Shown in pieces: positions 7,383-16,034 of a stretch of 46,572 nucleotides of DNA (the stretch's first letter is position 1; each line of letters begins with the position of its first letter). The stretch comes from an uncultured Bacteroidota bacterium (GTDB lineage: Bacteria > Bacteroidota > Bacteroidia > Chitinophagales > Chitinophagaceae): NCBI GenBank assembly GCA_903904855.1, contig CAIVEH010000189.1, positions 1 through 46,572 on the forward strand, given 5' to 3'. The notes under the pieces were generated by a model. The model saw only the letters and a list, made by a program, of their open reading frames with translations, ran no database searches and had not been told where the DNA came from. The translations under genes and the position numbers were made by a program.

Positions 7383-9028
7383 TCATGATTCCAGGATATC
7401 TTTACTTCGCTTAATTGCTTTTTCGAAGGTATCTGTGATATTGGCCTTCCCTACCTGAAATACCAGTCGTGCCTTATTTAGTTCATTAAGTACCTGCTCA
7501 TTTGTAACTTCCGATAGTATCAGCTTAGTGCCTTTATTCTTTATTTCCTTATGCACTTCTTTTATGGTCTGAATGCCGGTAGCATCAATGATGGGAACAT
7601 GCCCCATACGTATTATAAGCACTTTTGCCGGGTTTTCTATCACCTTCATAGCCTCCTTGAATTTGTAGGCCGCACCAAAAAATAATGGTCCGTTGATTTC
7701 ATAAATATCCACACCCTCCGGAACAATATTATCCCGCAATATATGATCATCTGTTTTTCCATTCTCCGGATTTACCTGATGCTCCACAGAACTGGATTTC
7801 ATCATTTTCTGAATGAACAGGAATGCTGCAAGCACTATACCAAATTCTATAGCCACTGTCAGGTCAACGAATACGGTGAGCAGAAAAGTAGCCAGTAAAA
7901 CAGCCGCATCGCTCCTGGAACCTTTTAATACGGAAACAAAATTCTCCCACTCACTCATGTTGTAAGCTACTATGATGAGGATGCCTCCCAGTGTTGCCAT
8001 GGGTATCAGGGCAGCCCATTTACCCACAAATAGCATAATAAGCAGCAGAGTAACTGCATGAATCATACCTGCAACAGGCGACCTTCCGCCATTTTTGATA
8101 TTGGTGGCTGTGCGGGCAATAGCGCCGGTGGCAGGTATACCGCCAAATATGGCTGAGCAGATATTGGCTATACCCTGAGCTATAAGCTCCGTATTCGATC
8201 GATGGTTCCCTCCAATCATGCCATCAGCTACCACTGCGCACAATAACGACTCTATACTGCCCAGCAGCGCAATGGTAATAGCCGGCCTCATGAGCCCCCT
8301 TACAACACTGAGACTCAGCTGAGGCACAGCGGGATGGGGAAATGTGGAAGGAATGGCGCCAAAACGGCTGCCTATAGTTTCTATCGGCAGTTTAAGAAAA
8401 TAGGCAGCAGCTGTTGTAACCAATATGGCGATAAGTGAACCGGGGACCTTATGTGTAACCCTGGGCCACAGAAATACCAGTACAATAGTACTGATACCGA
8501 TAACGATGGCTGGAAGATTTATAGAAGCTAAATTGTGGCTGTAGGCAATCCATTTACCTACAAAATCAGCTGGTACTCGCCCATACGCAATCCAAACAGG
8601 TCCTTCATCTGCGATGAAAATATAATGACGGCAATACCGGTAGTGAAACCCACAATTAATGGATACGGTATGTATTGGATAGCATTACCAACTTTGGCTA
8701 AGCCCATAGCTATGAGCATAATGCCGGCCATAAAGGTGGCAATAATAAGGCCATTTACACCGAACTGCTGCACTATACCATATACAATAACGATGAAGGC
8801 TCCCGTAGGGCCACCTATCTGAACCCGGCTGCCACCTAATGCTGCTATAAGAAACCCTGCAATAATAGCTGTAAATAATCCTTTCTCGGGAGATACTCCT
8901 GAGGCAATAGCAAATGCTATGGCAAGCGGGAGTGCAACAATACCAACAATGATGCCTGCAATAAGATCTTTGGCAAAAAGATCTTTGTTGTAATTCTTTA
9001 AGGTGTCAATTATTTTTGGCCGGAACAT
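7383..9028 (-). pseudogene. SulP family anion permease with STAS domain, frameshifted
   Basis: Two consecutive minus-strand frames together make one SulP transporter of about 548 aa. The first (9028 down to a TAG at 8558-8560) covers the first membrane half. The second runs from about 8576 to 7383 and covers the rest of the membrane domain plus a cytoplasmic STAS domain with D-A-T-G (IIDATGIQTI). Around 8576 the coding strand reads GGCGAGTACCAGCT; adding one G (GAGGTACCAGCT) restores the family-like M-G-E-V-P-A-D-F and reads straight into [11 protein letters not shown]. It is therefore a single-base deletion, either a real pseudogene or a sequencing error. SulP proteins carry sulfate, bicarbonate or other anions; the substrate here is unknown. 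There is no carbonic anhydrase or sulfate-assimilation neighbour. Confidence 0.88.
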
Positions 9029-9079
9029 ATTACGATCTCAGATTTTAGTATTAAAGCCGGATTAAGTTGTTCTGAGCTG

Positions 9080-9087
9080 CAAAGGTA
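9080..9087 (-). promoter_or_regulatory. Possible -7 box for the SulP gene
   Basis: Minus-strand TACCTTTG fits the Bacteroidota -7 consensus TAnnTTTG about 50 nt upstream of the SulP start. No TTG (-33) is present at the expected distance, so support is partial. Confidence 0.4.
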
Positions 9088-9282
9088 GGGTTAGTGTATT
9101 TACACCGTCAGCATTTTTATACCACTATGTGCAGAAGTGGTTTACGATATGGAATGGTGCCCAAATTAAAGGGTAGATTCAAACAATCCGCAATTAACAG
9201 CAAACCATTTGAAAAATAATAAGCTTTTCTTATTTTCACCAGATAACCAAGATAGCAAATAAGCTATTGTATCTTTACACCA

Positions 9283-10347
9283 ATGTTCTTACACTTTCAA
9301 AATAACAACCCAGGATCAGCACTGATCAATAAGAAACATGCCCTCATTGATGAGCAGACATCGCCGCTGCAACGGATCATGTGGATTTATAATGCCGATG
9401 AACCGGAAAGACGCAGTTTCGAAAACAATATCTGTGCATTCCATATTGGCAATGGCTATTTTCTGAGCGTGGCCCACAATCTTAAATTGCAGGCAGGATT
9501 CATAAAATCAATTAACGAAGAAATCTATAAAAAAGAGATATATACCAAGCTGGATGGCGCTCAAAGCCGCCTGATGGACCAGCATTTTTTTACAGACGAT
9601 TATACCCGCAAAAAATACCTGAACAACAATGACCCCGCCAACCTGCAGACTATTGCCGGTATACTGAAACAAAAACGGTTTGATACGCGCTGGGTATCGC
9701 TGGCCGAAAAAAAAATATGCAACCCTTACGTGGTTTTCCAGTTCAAGAACAATTTGTTTTACAACGATCCTGAACTTACCCAACAAATGGGTAGTAACAG
9801 GCAGTTTTATGAACCTGCAATCCAGAAGCATACTTTCCTGGCAGAAGTGACGCTGGTTAAAGCTTTCTACAGCGCTGATATTGCCTTATACAAAATGGTG
9901 AATGCATCTGAAGAAATAATAAAACGAATACCCGCAATAGAAATTGACCTTAATTTCATTGATGAGCCGGTGAATAAATTGTATTGCCTTCAAAGCTCAC
10001 CCGGTGGCCCATCTGGGCGATTGCTCAATGAAGCTGTTATTGACGGCATACTCGATCACTTTACCATTTTTCCGGACGACTTTGGCGGCAATTATTTATT
10101 TGAAGGCTACCGTTATCTGCTGAAAGGATATACCCGTTTCGGTTCATCGGGCGCACCCTATGTTATATTTGATGATGAACGTGGTTGTTTTGTAGCCAAT
10201 GCCATACAAAGCGAACTGAGTGGCATACAGATGTCGATAAAAAATGACCGGGAAGGCAATATACAATACGTCAACGCCATAGCATCGCCATTATATATAA
10301 TAAGGGATGAGCTGCAAACGTTTCTGAAACAGGAAAGACCTCAATGA
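9283..10347 (+). CDS. Trypsin-like (chymotrypsin-fold) serine protease-like protein without signal peptide
   Basis: This 354-aa protein has a recognisable S1-type triad order. Histidine is H65 in GNGYFLSVAHNL, aspartate is D199 in SADIALYKM, and the nucleophile is S289 in the GxSGAP-type motif RFGSSGAPYVIF. A long helical insertion (about 75-190), much longer than in classical trypsins, separates His and Asp. There is no signal peptide or transmembrane segment, so it should act in the cytoplasm, which is unusual for this fold. A TATCTTTA string (9270-9277) lies just before the ATG, so the transcript may be nearly leaderless. Its last 7 bp overlap the end of the convergent 10341-10748 gene. 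Substrate and partner are unknown. Confidence 0.7.
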   Translation: MFLHFQNNNPGSALINKKHALIDEQTSPLQRIMWIYNADEPERRSFENNICAFHIGNGYFLSVAHNLKLQAGFIKSINEEIYKKEIYTKLDGAQSRLMDQHFFTDDYTRKKYLNNNDPANLQTIAGILKQKRFDTRWVSLAEKKICNPYVVFQFKNNLFYNDPELTQQMGSNRQFYEPAIQKHTFLAEVTLVKAFYSADIALYKMVNASEEIIKRIPAIEIDLNFIDEPVNKLYCLQSSPGGPSGRLLNEAVIDGILDHFTIFPDDFGGNYLFEGYRYLLKGYTRFGSSGAPYVIFDDERGCFVANAIQSELSGIQMSIKNDREGNIQYVNAIASPLYIIRDELQTFLKQERPQ

Positions 10348-10748
10348 TCAAATTTCACCTCAAAAGGCTTTGCCACCGCATCCTGCTCGTGGCAATTGAG
10401 GTGAATGTCCTGAATGTAAAGCGTTACATCTTTAAAGTCCCATTCTTTTATCTTATCCTTCTGGATCTGAGTCATCTCCCACGTATTTGAATATAGCGGC
10501 CCAAAGAAATCATGCCCTGGTGCCTTTAGCGAAACCGAAAAGCCGGACGGCCGGCAACCCACTGAATCTGTTGTGAGAATGGGATTAGCCAGTATTGCCT
10601 CCCGCGTGGTATAGTAGGTGGTGATGTTGCCTAAACGCACCTTCGGGTAAGTTGATTCATCTTCTGTTTTCTTCTTTTTATGTTTCTGCTTGCCCACAGA
10701 TAGAATGGCTGGGAGGAGGAGTATAAGGAGGAAGAATAGTTTTTTCAT
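10341..10748 (-). CDS. Small exported protein, weakly GldM-C-like
   Basis: The 135-aa product has a strong signal peptide (lysines then a Leu/Ile-rich core to about residue 18), directly followed by an unusual basic cluster KQKHKKKK. The rest is beta-rich and resembles the C-terminal beta-sandwich of the gliding/T9SS protein GldM in spacing: a first LGNIT...REAILANP segment, a GFSVSLKAPG strand, and KEWDFKDVTLYIQDIHLNC near the end. The same elements appear in the next gene (10821-11501), so the two look like paralogues. Two cysteines could form a disulfide outside the cytoplasm. It may be a soluble envelope protein; no enzyme motif is seen. The GldM link is my inference from pattern, not from a search. 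Confidence 0.6.
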   Translation of the reverse strand: MKKLFFLLILLLPAILSVGKQKHKKKKTEDESTYPKVRLGNITTYYTTREAILANPILTTDSVGCRPSGFSVSLKAPGHDFFGPLYSNTWEMTQIQKDKIKEWDFKDVTLYIQDIHLNCHEQDAVAKPFEVKFDH

Positions 10749-10820
10749 TGTATTTCTGTTTAATGATCGCTGGTTTCTTAAAAACTTAAGATAGGATTAA
10801 AGGTAGGAAAGATTTCAGTT

Positions 10821-11501
10821 TTAGTGGTGATCAATAATATGGATTGTCATATCACTCAAAGTTCTCGGACACATAATTCCTCCCCAAGCTTTGATTTCAT
10901 CAATCTTAAACTTATCACCTTTTTTCAAATTTTTTATGGCTATAATTACGGCATTATCAAATGGAACTCCTCCAAGTTTATCTTTTGAATTTTTATAAAA
11001 TTGCCTTATCGGCAAAGAATTCTGCCCAGTATAAATTGTGATATTATATCCATGTAAGTCTGCAATAGGCTTGGGGTTTAAATAACTATCAGAAAAAGCG
11101 ATATAAAGATAAGGACACGCAATTACTTCACTAACCGTTGCAAATGTATCTTTTAACGTACCTAATTTAGCCATTGGATTGGGCCAGCATTTCAAAGTAA
11201 ACACTTTCTTATAGATTTCTTTGCCATTTTTATAAATGTGAAGAACGCTGTCTTCTTGACTCATAGGTGTAAGATTGTATAAGTCAGAATAGTCAAAACA
11301 ATGCTCTTTAACTTCACCACGATAACTTACCTTACTACCGATGGGCAGGTTTTTAATCCTAACATCATTTCCACCGTTTAGGTAAAGTAGATTCAATGTT
11401 GAATCTTTTAGGAATAATTGATAGGTTGTAATTTGAGCAAAGGAAGTATTGATTGCGCAAGCAAAATATAGCAACGATATATAGTGAAATTTTTTCAGCA
11501 A
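10821..11501 (-). CDS. Secreted GldM C-terminal-domain-like protein
   Basis: This 226-aa protein begins with a signal peptide ending INTSFAQ (cleavage near residue 22). Its layout follows the C-terminal half of GldM: an N-terminal strand pair LNLLYLNGGNDVRIKNLP, then VFTLKCWPNPMAKLGTLKD, which recalls the conserved 'PxPxAxxGxxK' strand, and finally KNLKKGDKFKIDEIKAWG, which recalls 'LKxGDxixfexIKA'. GldM itself is a T9SS motor protein with an N-terminal transmembrane helix and four domains; this is a free-standing, secreted version of about two domains. It may bind T9SS or envelope partners or be an unrelated immunoglobulin-like fold. Same strand as the related 10341-10748 gene, 72 bp apart, probably one transcript. 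Confidence 0.65.
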   Translation of the reverse strand: MLKKFHYISLLYFACAINTSFAQITTYQLFLKDSTLNLLYLNGGNDVRIKNLPIGSKVSYRGEVKEHCFDYSDLYNLTPMSQEDSVLHIYKNGKEIYKKVFTLKCWPNPMAKLGTLKDTFATVSEVIACPYLYIAFSDSYLNPKPIADLHGYNITIYTGQNSLPIRQFYKNSKDKLGGVPFDNAVIIAIKNLKKGDKFKIDEIKAWGGIMCPRTLSDMTIHIIDHH

Positions 11502-11652
11502 TTATTTTGCATTTTATCTCAATATAAAGATAGCAAAAACTTGAACCATTTCAAACACAAAGATTCAATGTGCAGGGTTAATTTGAATTGGTTGCTAAAT
11601 AATAAACTGACATAAAAATTCAATAGTAAATAATTTACTAAATTTAATGTAG

Positions 11653-11949
11653 ATGAAACAGGCTCAGTTTTATAAATTATTGGACATAGTTGAGGACATC
11701 AAAAAAGTTGATGCCATGATCAAATTGCACCAGGAACATGATGAGTCTACTTTTATGCTGGATCAATACCAGGCAAGGAAGGATAAACTGATAGGGATTG
11801 TGATTGATGAACTTGTTTCTCCTTCATTACGATCAGTTAGTAGTATAAAGACAATAAAAATGATCATTGATAAGTATTACCCTGATCTGGAACATCTTTA
11901 TGATATATCGCAAACAGATGATTTTGCCAGACTCGAAATGGCTATCTGA
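11653..11949 (+). CDS. Small helical protein, function unknown
   Basis: I do not recognise this 98-aa protein. It is charged, lacks membrane segments and is predicted by eye to be mainly alpha-helical, with a heptad-like stretch around residues 1-50 (LLDIVEDIKKVDAMIKLHQ). It reads through without rare features and ends 7 bp before the convergent uvrA stop. The AT-rich upstream region (11502-11652) shows no clear promoter and no ribosome-binding site before the ATG. It could be a regulator or antitoxin-like orphan; no partner is visible. Confidence 0.5.
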   Translation: MKQAQFYKLLDIVEDIKKVDAMIKLHQEHDESTFMLDQYQARKDKLIGIVIDELVSPSLRSVSSIKTIKMIIDKYYPDLEHLYDISQTDDFARLEMAI

Positions 11950-11956
11950 TACCAGA

Positions 11957-14860
11957 TTACAAATACCTCCCTGTATACCCCCTCTTCACCTTCTTCAGCC
12001 CCTCTGGCTCACCCTCATAAAGCACATCACCACCGCCAATGCCGCCTTCCGGCCCAAGGTCTATAACCCAGTCGGCGCTTTTAATCACATCGGTATTATG
12101 CTCTATGACAATGATCGAATGACCTTGTTCTATGAGCGCGTCAAATGATCCCAGCAGTTTCTTGATATCATGCATATGCAGCCCGGTAGTTGGCTCATCG
12201 AAGATGAACAATACCTTGTCCTTCTGCCTGCTCTTGCCCAGGAAGGATGCGAGTTTCACACGCTGCGCTTCTCCGCCGCTCAGGGTGTCGCTGCTCTGGC
12301 CCAGCTTTATGTAGCCCAGCCCCACATCACTTAGTGGCTGCATTGCAGAAGCCAGTTTCTTTTCATCTTCAAAGAATGCAATGGCTTCATCCACGCTCAT
12401 CTCCAGTATATCATAAATGCTTTTGGTGCGGTAGGTTACTTCAAGTACTTCGTCCTTAAAACGTTTGCCCTTACACACTTCGCACAGCAGGTGCATATCG
12501 GCCAGAAACTGCATTTCCACTATCACCTCCCCTTCGCCCTTGCAGGTATCGCAGCGGCCACCATCGGTATTGAATGAGAAATGCTTCTCGGCATAACCTC
12601 TCATTTTTGCCAGTTGTTGTTTGGCATACAGTTTGCGTATCTCATCGTAAGCTTTAATGTATGTAACCGGGTTGCTGCGTGATGATTTACCTATAGGGTT
12701 CTGGTCTACCTGCTCCACATGGCTGATGCTCTGCAGGTCGCCTGTAAGGTTCTTGAAAATGCCCGGCCTGTCAGCCCCTTCGCCATAGTGTTTCTGCAGG
12801 GCAGGGTAGAGGGTTTGCTTTACCAGTGTGGTCTTGCCGCTGCCGCTTACACCTGTTACCACACACAATACATTCAGCGGAAAATCAACCGACACATTTT
12901 TAAGATTGTTCTGCCGGCATCCTTCTATTCTTATTTTTCCGGTTGGCTTGCGCTTTATGACAGAAGGTATAATTTTCAGATCACCGCTAAGGTATTTACC
13001 CGTGAGGCTGGCTTTGTTTTTTATGAGCGCTTCATAATTTCCAACAGCTACCACCTCGCCACCAAGGTGACTGGCAAATGGCCCCATATCTATTATGTAG
13101 TCAGCCTCGCGCATCATCATTTCATCGTGCTCCACCACTACCACAGTATTGCCAAGGTCGCGCAATGATTTGAGCACACTTATCAGCCGCTCAGTATCCC
13201 TGCTGTGCAGGCCTATGCTGGGCTCATCCAGTATGTACAGAGAATCGGTAAGATTGCTGCCCAGGAACTTGGTAAGCTGTATGCGCTGGCTCTCCCCGCC
13301 CGAAAGCGTATTGGCCAACCGACTCAGAGAAAGGTAACTCAGCCCCACATCCAGCAAGGTTTTCATCCGCTGGTTTACCTCCAGCATTATGCGCCTGGCA
13401 ATGGCTGTATCATTTTCCGAAAGCTTAATTTGCTTCAGCCACTCAAACAATTCATCTGCGGGCCGGAACATCAGGTCGGCTATAGTTGCTTCATTTACCT
13501 TTACATACAATGCTTCCTTCCTCAGCCTTGTACCTTTACAGGTAGGGCAGGAGGTGCGGCCACGGTAGCGGGCCTGCATTACGCGGTATTGAACCTTGTA
13601 AAGGTTCTGCTCCACCATCGTAAAAAAATCAGCAATACCGCTCACCTTATCGTTGCCATCCCATAGCAGACTGAATTCAGCATAACTAAGGTCAATAACA
13701 GGCTTATGAATCGGGAAATCATATTTTGCTGCTGTCTTTATAAATGCCTGCTGCCATTCACTCATTTTCTCTCCTTTCCAGCAGGCCACAGCGCCCTCAT
13801 ATACACTCAGCCGTTTATCAGGTATTACAAGCTCGGCATCTATGCCCAGCACCTGTCCGAAACCCTCGCAGGTGGGGCAGGCTCCATAAGGATTATTAAA
13901 GGAGAATAGATTAGGAGTAGGCTCATCAAAGATGATTCCATCAGCTTCAAAACGGTTATTGAAGGTGTGCATTTCTTTACCATCCACCTCCACATGGCAT
14001 TCACCCTCGCTTTCATAAAACGCCGTCTGTATACTATCTGCCAGGCGATGCAAGTCATCTTCATCAAACTCCGGTTTCACCACTATGCGGTCTATCAGCA
14101 GATTGGTTTTTGCCTTACCTATTTTTACTGTTCCATCCAGCACGCTCTCTATCCTTATGGGCTTTTCATCAACACCGGGCGCATAAATCCTGCTGAAACC
14201 CTTTTGCATCAGTATGTTGAGTTCCTCTTCAAGTGTACGTTTATAACGCAGAACAAGAGGTACTATAAATTGCACCTTAGCGCCAACCGGCAGCGTCTTT
14301 ACAAACTCCACCACATCAGTTACTGTATCTTTTTTTACTTCCTTACCGCTTTGCGGGGAATAGGTTTTTCCTATCCTGGCAAACAACAGTCTCAGATAAT
14401 CATAAATCTCAGTCATACTGCCCACTGTGCTGCGGGGTGTGCGAGTTGTTACCTTCTGTTCAATTGCTATTGCCGGACAAATACCACGTATATAGTCCAC
14501 ATCAGGCTTGTCCATCCGCATCAGGAACTGGCGGGCATAAGAACTCAGGCTCTCTGCATAACGCCGCTGCCCTTCGGCAAACAAAGTATCCATTGTAAGC
14601 GATGACTTGCCACTGCCACTTACGCCCGTTACCACGACCAGTTTATTGCGTGGTATAGCCACATCCACATTTTTCAGGTTGTGCATTCGAGCACCCTTTA
14701 TGAATATGGCGTTATGGGTATCTGGCAACGTTGATTCACCTACAGAATGATGCTCTACCTCAGGGGCTGAGATACCTTCAGCAGTCACGCCAATATTCAC
14801 TATACCAGCTATTGCCTTTTTGCGGGGAACCTTTGCACTTTTTATTTTCTGCTCTGCCAT
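11957..14860 (-). CDS. uvrA: UvrA, excinuclease ABC damage-recognition ATPase
   Basis: UvrA dimers find helix-distorting DNA lesions and load UvrB in nucleotide-excision repair. The 967-aa product has two ABC-type ATPase modules: Walker A GVSGSGKSS at about 79-87 and GVSGSGKTT in the second half, with signature motifs LSGGESQRI and LSGGEAQRV. Zinc-binding CxxC pairs are present in GACPTCEGFG, SCPTCKGTRL and CDTCKGEGEV...CEVCKGKRF. Compared with E. coli-type UvrA there is a poorly conserved N-terminal extension of about 50 residues before the core FIKGARMHNLKN. A downstream start is possible but I see no better one. Minus-strand TAAATTTG (14906-14913) is a possible -7 box. Neighbours are unrelated, so it is probably monocistronic. 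Confidence 0.97.
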   Translation of the reverse strand: MAEQKIKSAKVPRKKAIAGIVNIGVTAEGISAPEVEHHSVGESTLPDTHNAIFIKGARMHNLKNVDVAIPRNKLVVVTGVSGSGKSSLTMDTLFAEGQRRYAESLSSYARQFLMRMDKPDVDYIRGICPAIAIEQKVTTRTPRSTVGSMTEIYDYLRLLFARIGKTYSPQSGKEVKKDTVTDVVEFVKTLPVGAKVQFIVPLVLRYKRTLEEELNILMQKGFSRIYAPGVDEKPIRIESVLDGTVKIGKAKTNLLIDRIVVKPEFDEDDLHRLADSIQTAFYESEGECHVEVDGKEMHTFNNRFEADGIIFDEPTPNLFSFNNPYGACPTCEGFGQVLGIDAELVIPDKRLSVYEGAVACWKGEKMSEWQQAFIKTAAKYDFPIHKPVIDLSYAEFSLLWDGNDKVSGIADFFTMVEQNLYKVQYRVMQARYRGRTSCPTCKGTRLRKEALYVKVNEATIADLMFRPADELFEWLKQIKLSENDTAIARRIMLEVNQRMKTLLDVGLSYLSLSRLANTLSGGESQRIQLTKFLGSNLTDSLYILDEPSIGLHSRDTERLISVLKSLRDLGNTVVVVEHDEMMMREADYIIDMGPFASHLGGEVVAVGNYEALIKNKASLTGKYLSGDLKIIPSVIKRKPTGKIRIEGCRQNNLKNVSVDFPLNVLCVVTGVSGSGKTTLVKQTLYPALQKHYGEGADRPGIFKNLTGDLQSISHVEQVDQNPIGKSSRSNPVTYIKAYDEIRKLYAKQQLAKMRGYAEKHFSFNTDGGRCDTCKGEGEVIVEMQFLADMHLLCEVCKGKRFKDEVLEVTYRTKSIYDILEMSVDEAIAFFEDEKKLASAMQPLSDVGLGYIKLGQSSDTLSGGEAQRVKLASFLGKSRQKDKVLFIFDEPTTGLHMHDIKKLLGSFDALIEQGHSIIVIEHNTDVIKSADWVIDLGPEGGIGGGDVLYEGEPEGLKKVKRGYTGRYL

Positions 14861-14905
14861 AATAAACTATCAACCACCATAGCCATCCGGCAACAGTAGC
14901 ATTCA

Positions 14906-14913
14906 CAAATTTA
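14906..14913 (-). promoter_or_regulatory. Possible -7 box for uvrA
   Basis: Minus-strand TAAATTTG matches TAnnTTTG about 46 nt upstream of the uvrA ATG. No -33 TTG is found at the usual distance, so this is tentative. Confidence 0.35.
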
Positions 14914-15019
14914 GGATGATTAGTTGAGATGGGGAGAACGGAAAGAGTTTTGTACCGGCTTGTTGCATGTATTTAACTTTTGTTGTTAGCACTATTTTAG
15001 AGTTGGGTAGCTACCTGAA

Positions 15020-15328
15020 TTATTTGTATTTCCTTTTAGGATTTCGAGCGGTATGAAACACAGAAACAATTCGAACACTGACCTTGATTTTGTTAATACG
15101 ATAAATAATTAAAAAAGGGAATGTAGGTATACTTACTTCCCGGTAGGATTTGTATTTTATTGAAAACAAATCAGGTTGTTGCTCAATTTTGTGAATCCAG
15201 AATTTCACATCTTCAATAAACCTGCTGCCGAGCCCCACTAATTGATCCTCGTACCAGTCATAAGACTCCATTAGCTCTTTTTCAGCCCTTACTGATAAAA
15301 AGCTTGTATGTCTCATTTTATTTTCCAT
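15020..15328 (-). CDS. RelE/ParE-family toxin
   Basis: The 102-aa product has the ParE-like core: an N-terminal helix pair RAEKELMESYDWYEDQLVGLG, the turn GLGSRFIEDV, then strands YREVSIPTFPFLIIYRI and VRIVSVFHTARNPKRK. ParE-type toxins usually poison DNA gyrase, while RelE-type ones cut mRNA on the ribosome; the sequence resembles the ParE branch but the target cannot be fixed by eye. The antitoxin gene lies immediately upstream: with the first ATG (15328) they overlap by 11 nt, and with the ATG at 15316 the gap is 1 nt (TAA-A-ATG). Both layouts imply translational coupling with the antitoxin made first. Confidence 0.85.
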   Translation of the reverse strand: MENKMRHTSFLSVRAEKELMESYDWYEDQLVGLGSRFIEDVKFWIHKIEQQPDLFSIKYKSYREVSIPTFPFLIIYRINKIKVSVRIVSVFHTARNPKRKYK

Positions 15329-15569
15329 ATCTGGCTAACCTGCGTGCCTCAATAGAAATGTCAAGTTCTTTTAAAGTAACGCCCTTATCCTCGCCGGATT
15401 CCATTGCTTCATATCTTCTGTCCAATTCTGCAACAAATTCCTTGTCTTTCCACCATTCATTGCTGCTTTGATCTATCTCAAGTATGGCATTCACCCTGCG
15501 CAATGAATTTTCATCTGCTTTATCTACATATTTTTTCACTTGTTTCCGTAATGCTTCGGTGGTTGTCAT
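15318..15569 (-). CDS. Addiction-module antitoxin partner of ParE-like toxin
   Basis: This 83-aa protein is charged and helical, with the conserved layout of Bacteroidota antitoxins paired with ParE-type toxins: an N-terminal helix EALRKQVKKYVDKADENSLRR, a middle tryptophan segment SNEWWKDKEF, and a C-terminal basic/acidic tail containing LKELDISIEARRLARYGK that would wrap the toxin. There is no obvious DNA-binding ribbon-helix-helix, so autoregulation may depend on another element. The upstream 197 bp (15570-15766) is AT-rich and shows no other gene. Confidence rests on the toxin next door. Confidence 0.78.
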   Translation of the reverse strand: MTTTEALRKQVKKYVDKADENSLRRVNAILEIDQSSNEWWKDKEFVAELDRRYEAMESGEDKGVTLKELDISIEARRLARYGK

Positions 15570-15766
15570 TTTAGATGCCTTTGTACAAATTTAATGAATT
15601 TCGGATTCTGGTGAATCAGTATAGAAAGGATTTCAACTTTTTAAGATTATTAATGAGCTATTGGTTACGAATTCTACTTTAAATATTTTTTTAGCTATCC
15701 TTCATAAACCTAATGGTATTCATAAAATATACTATGAAAATAAAGGCAATTTTTAACGAGAGATCG

Positions 15767-16021
15767 TTACTTTTTGGAAAAATATTTTGCACTTTTCAGA
15801 ATGTTTGCATATACGAAATCGCAAGCATCCTCAAGTAACCTGAAAGTCTCATCATTTGAATAGTTACCTCTTTCGTCTATGCTGTAAACCCGCCATTTAT
15901 TGTTGTAGTTATAATAACAAAGATTTATTCCCCAGGCTTCCTTCCCGTTGAACGAAAAGTAATTATCTGGGAATCCCAGCTCTTTAATTTTGGCTTGTAA
16001 ATCGGCAACTGTCATAAACAA
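15767..16021 (-). CDS. Small orphan protein, possibly immunity-like
   Basis: The 84-aa product has an N-terminal helix (VADLQAKIKELGFPDNY), a strand region with INLCYYNYNNKWRVYSIDERG, and a final helix LEDACDFVYANIL. The pattern W-x-V-Y-x-x-D-E-R-G followed by E-D-A-C-x-x-V-Y resembles small immunity-type proteins that accompany polymorphic toxins, but I cannot name a family, and no toxin is adjacent, so this is only a suggestion. Start could be MFMTVAD or MTVAD two codons later. It lies 13 bp downstream of the aspartic protease gene on the same strand and probably shares its transcript. Confidence 0.6.
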   Translation of the reverse strand: MFMTVADLQAKIKELGFPDNYFSFNGKEAWGINLCYYNYNNKWRVYSIDERGNYSNDETFRLLEDACDFVYANILKSAKYFSKK

Positions 16022-16034
16022 TATTTCACAAAGT

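Noticed and set aside
9121-9141. ACCACT/AGTGGT small hairpin upstream of the trypsin-like gene
   Set aside because: Six-base stem with a long loop in an AT-rich gap and no T tract; not distinguishable from chance.
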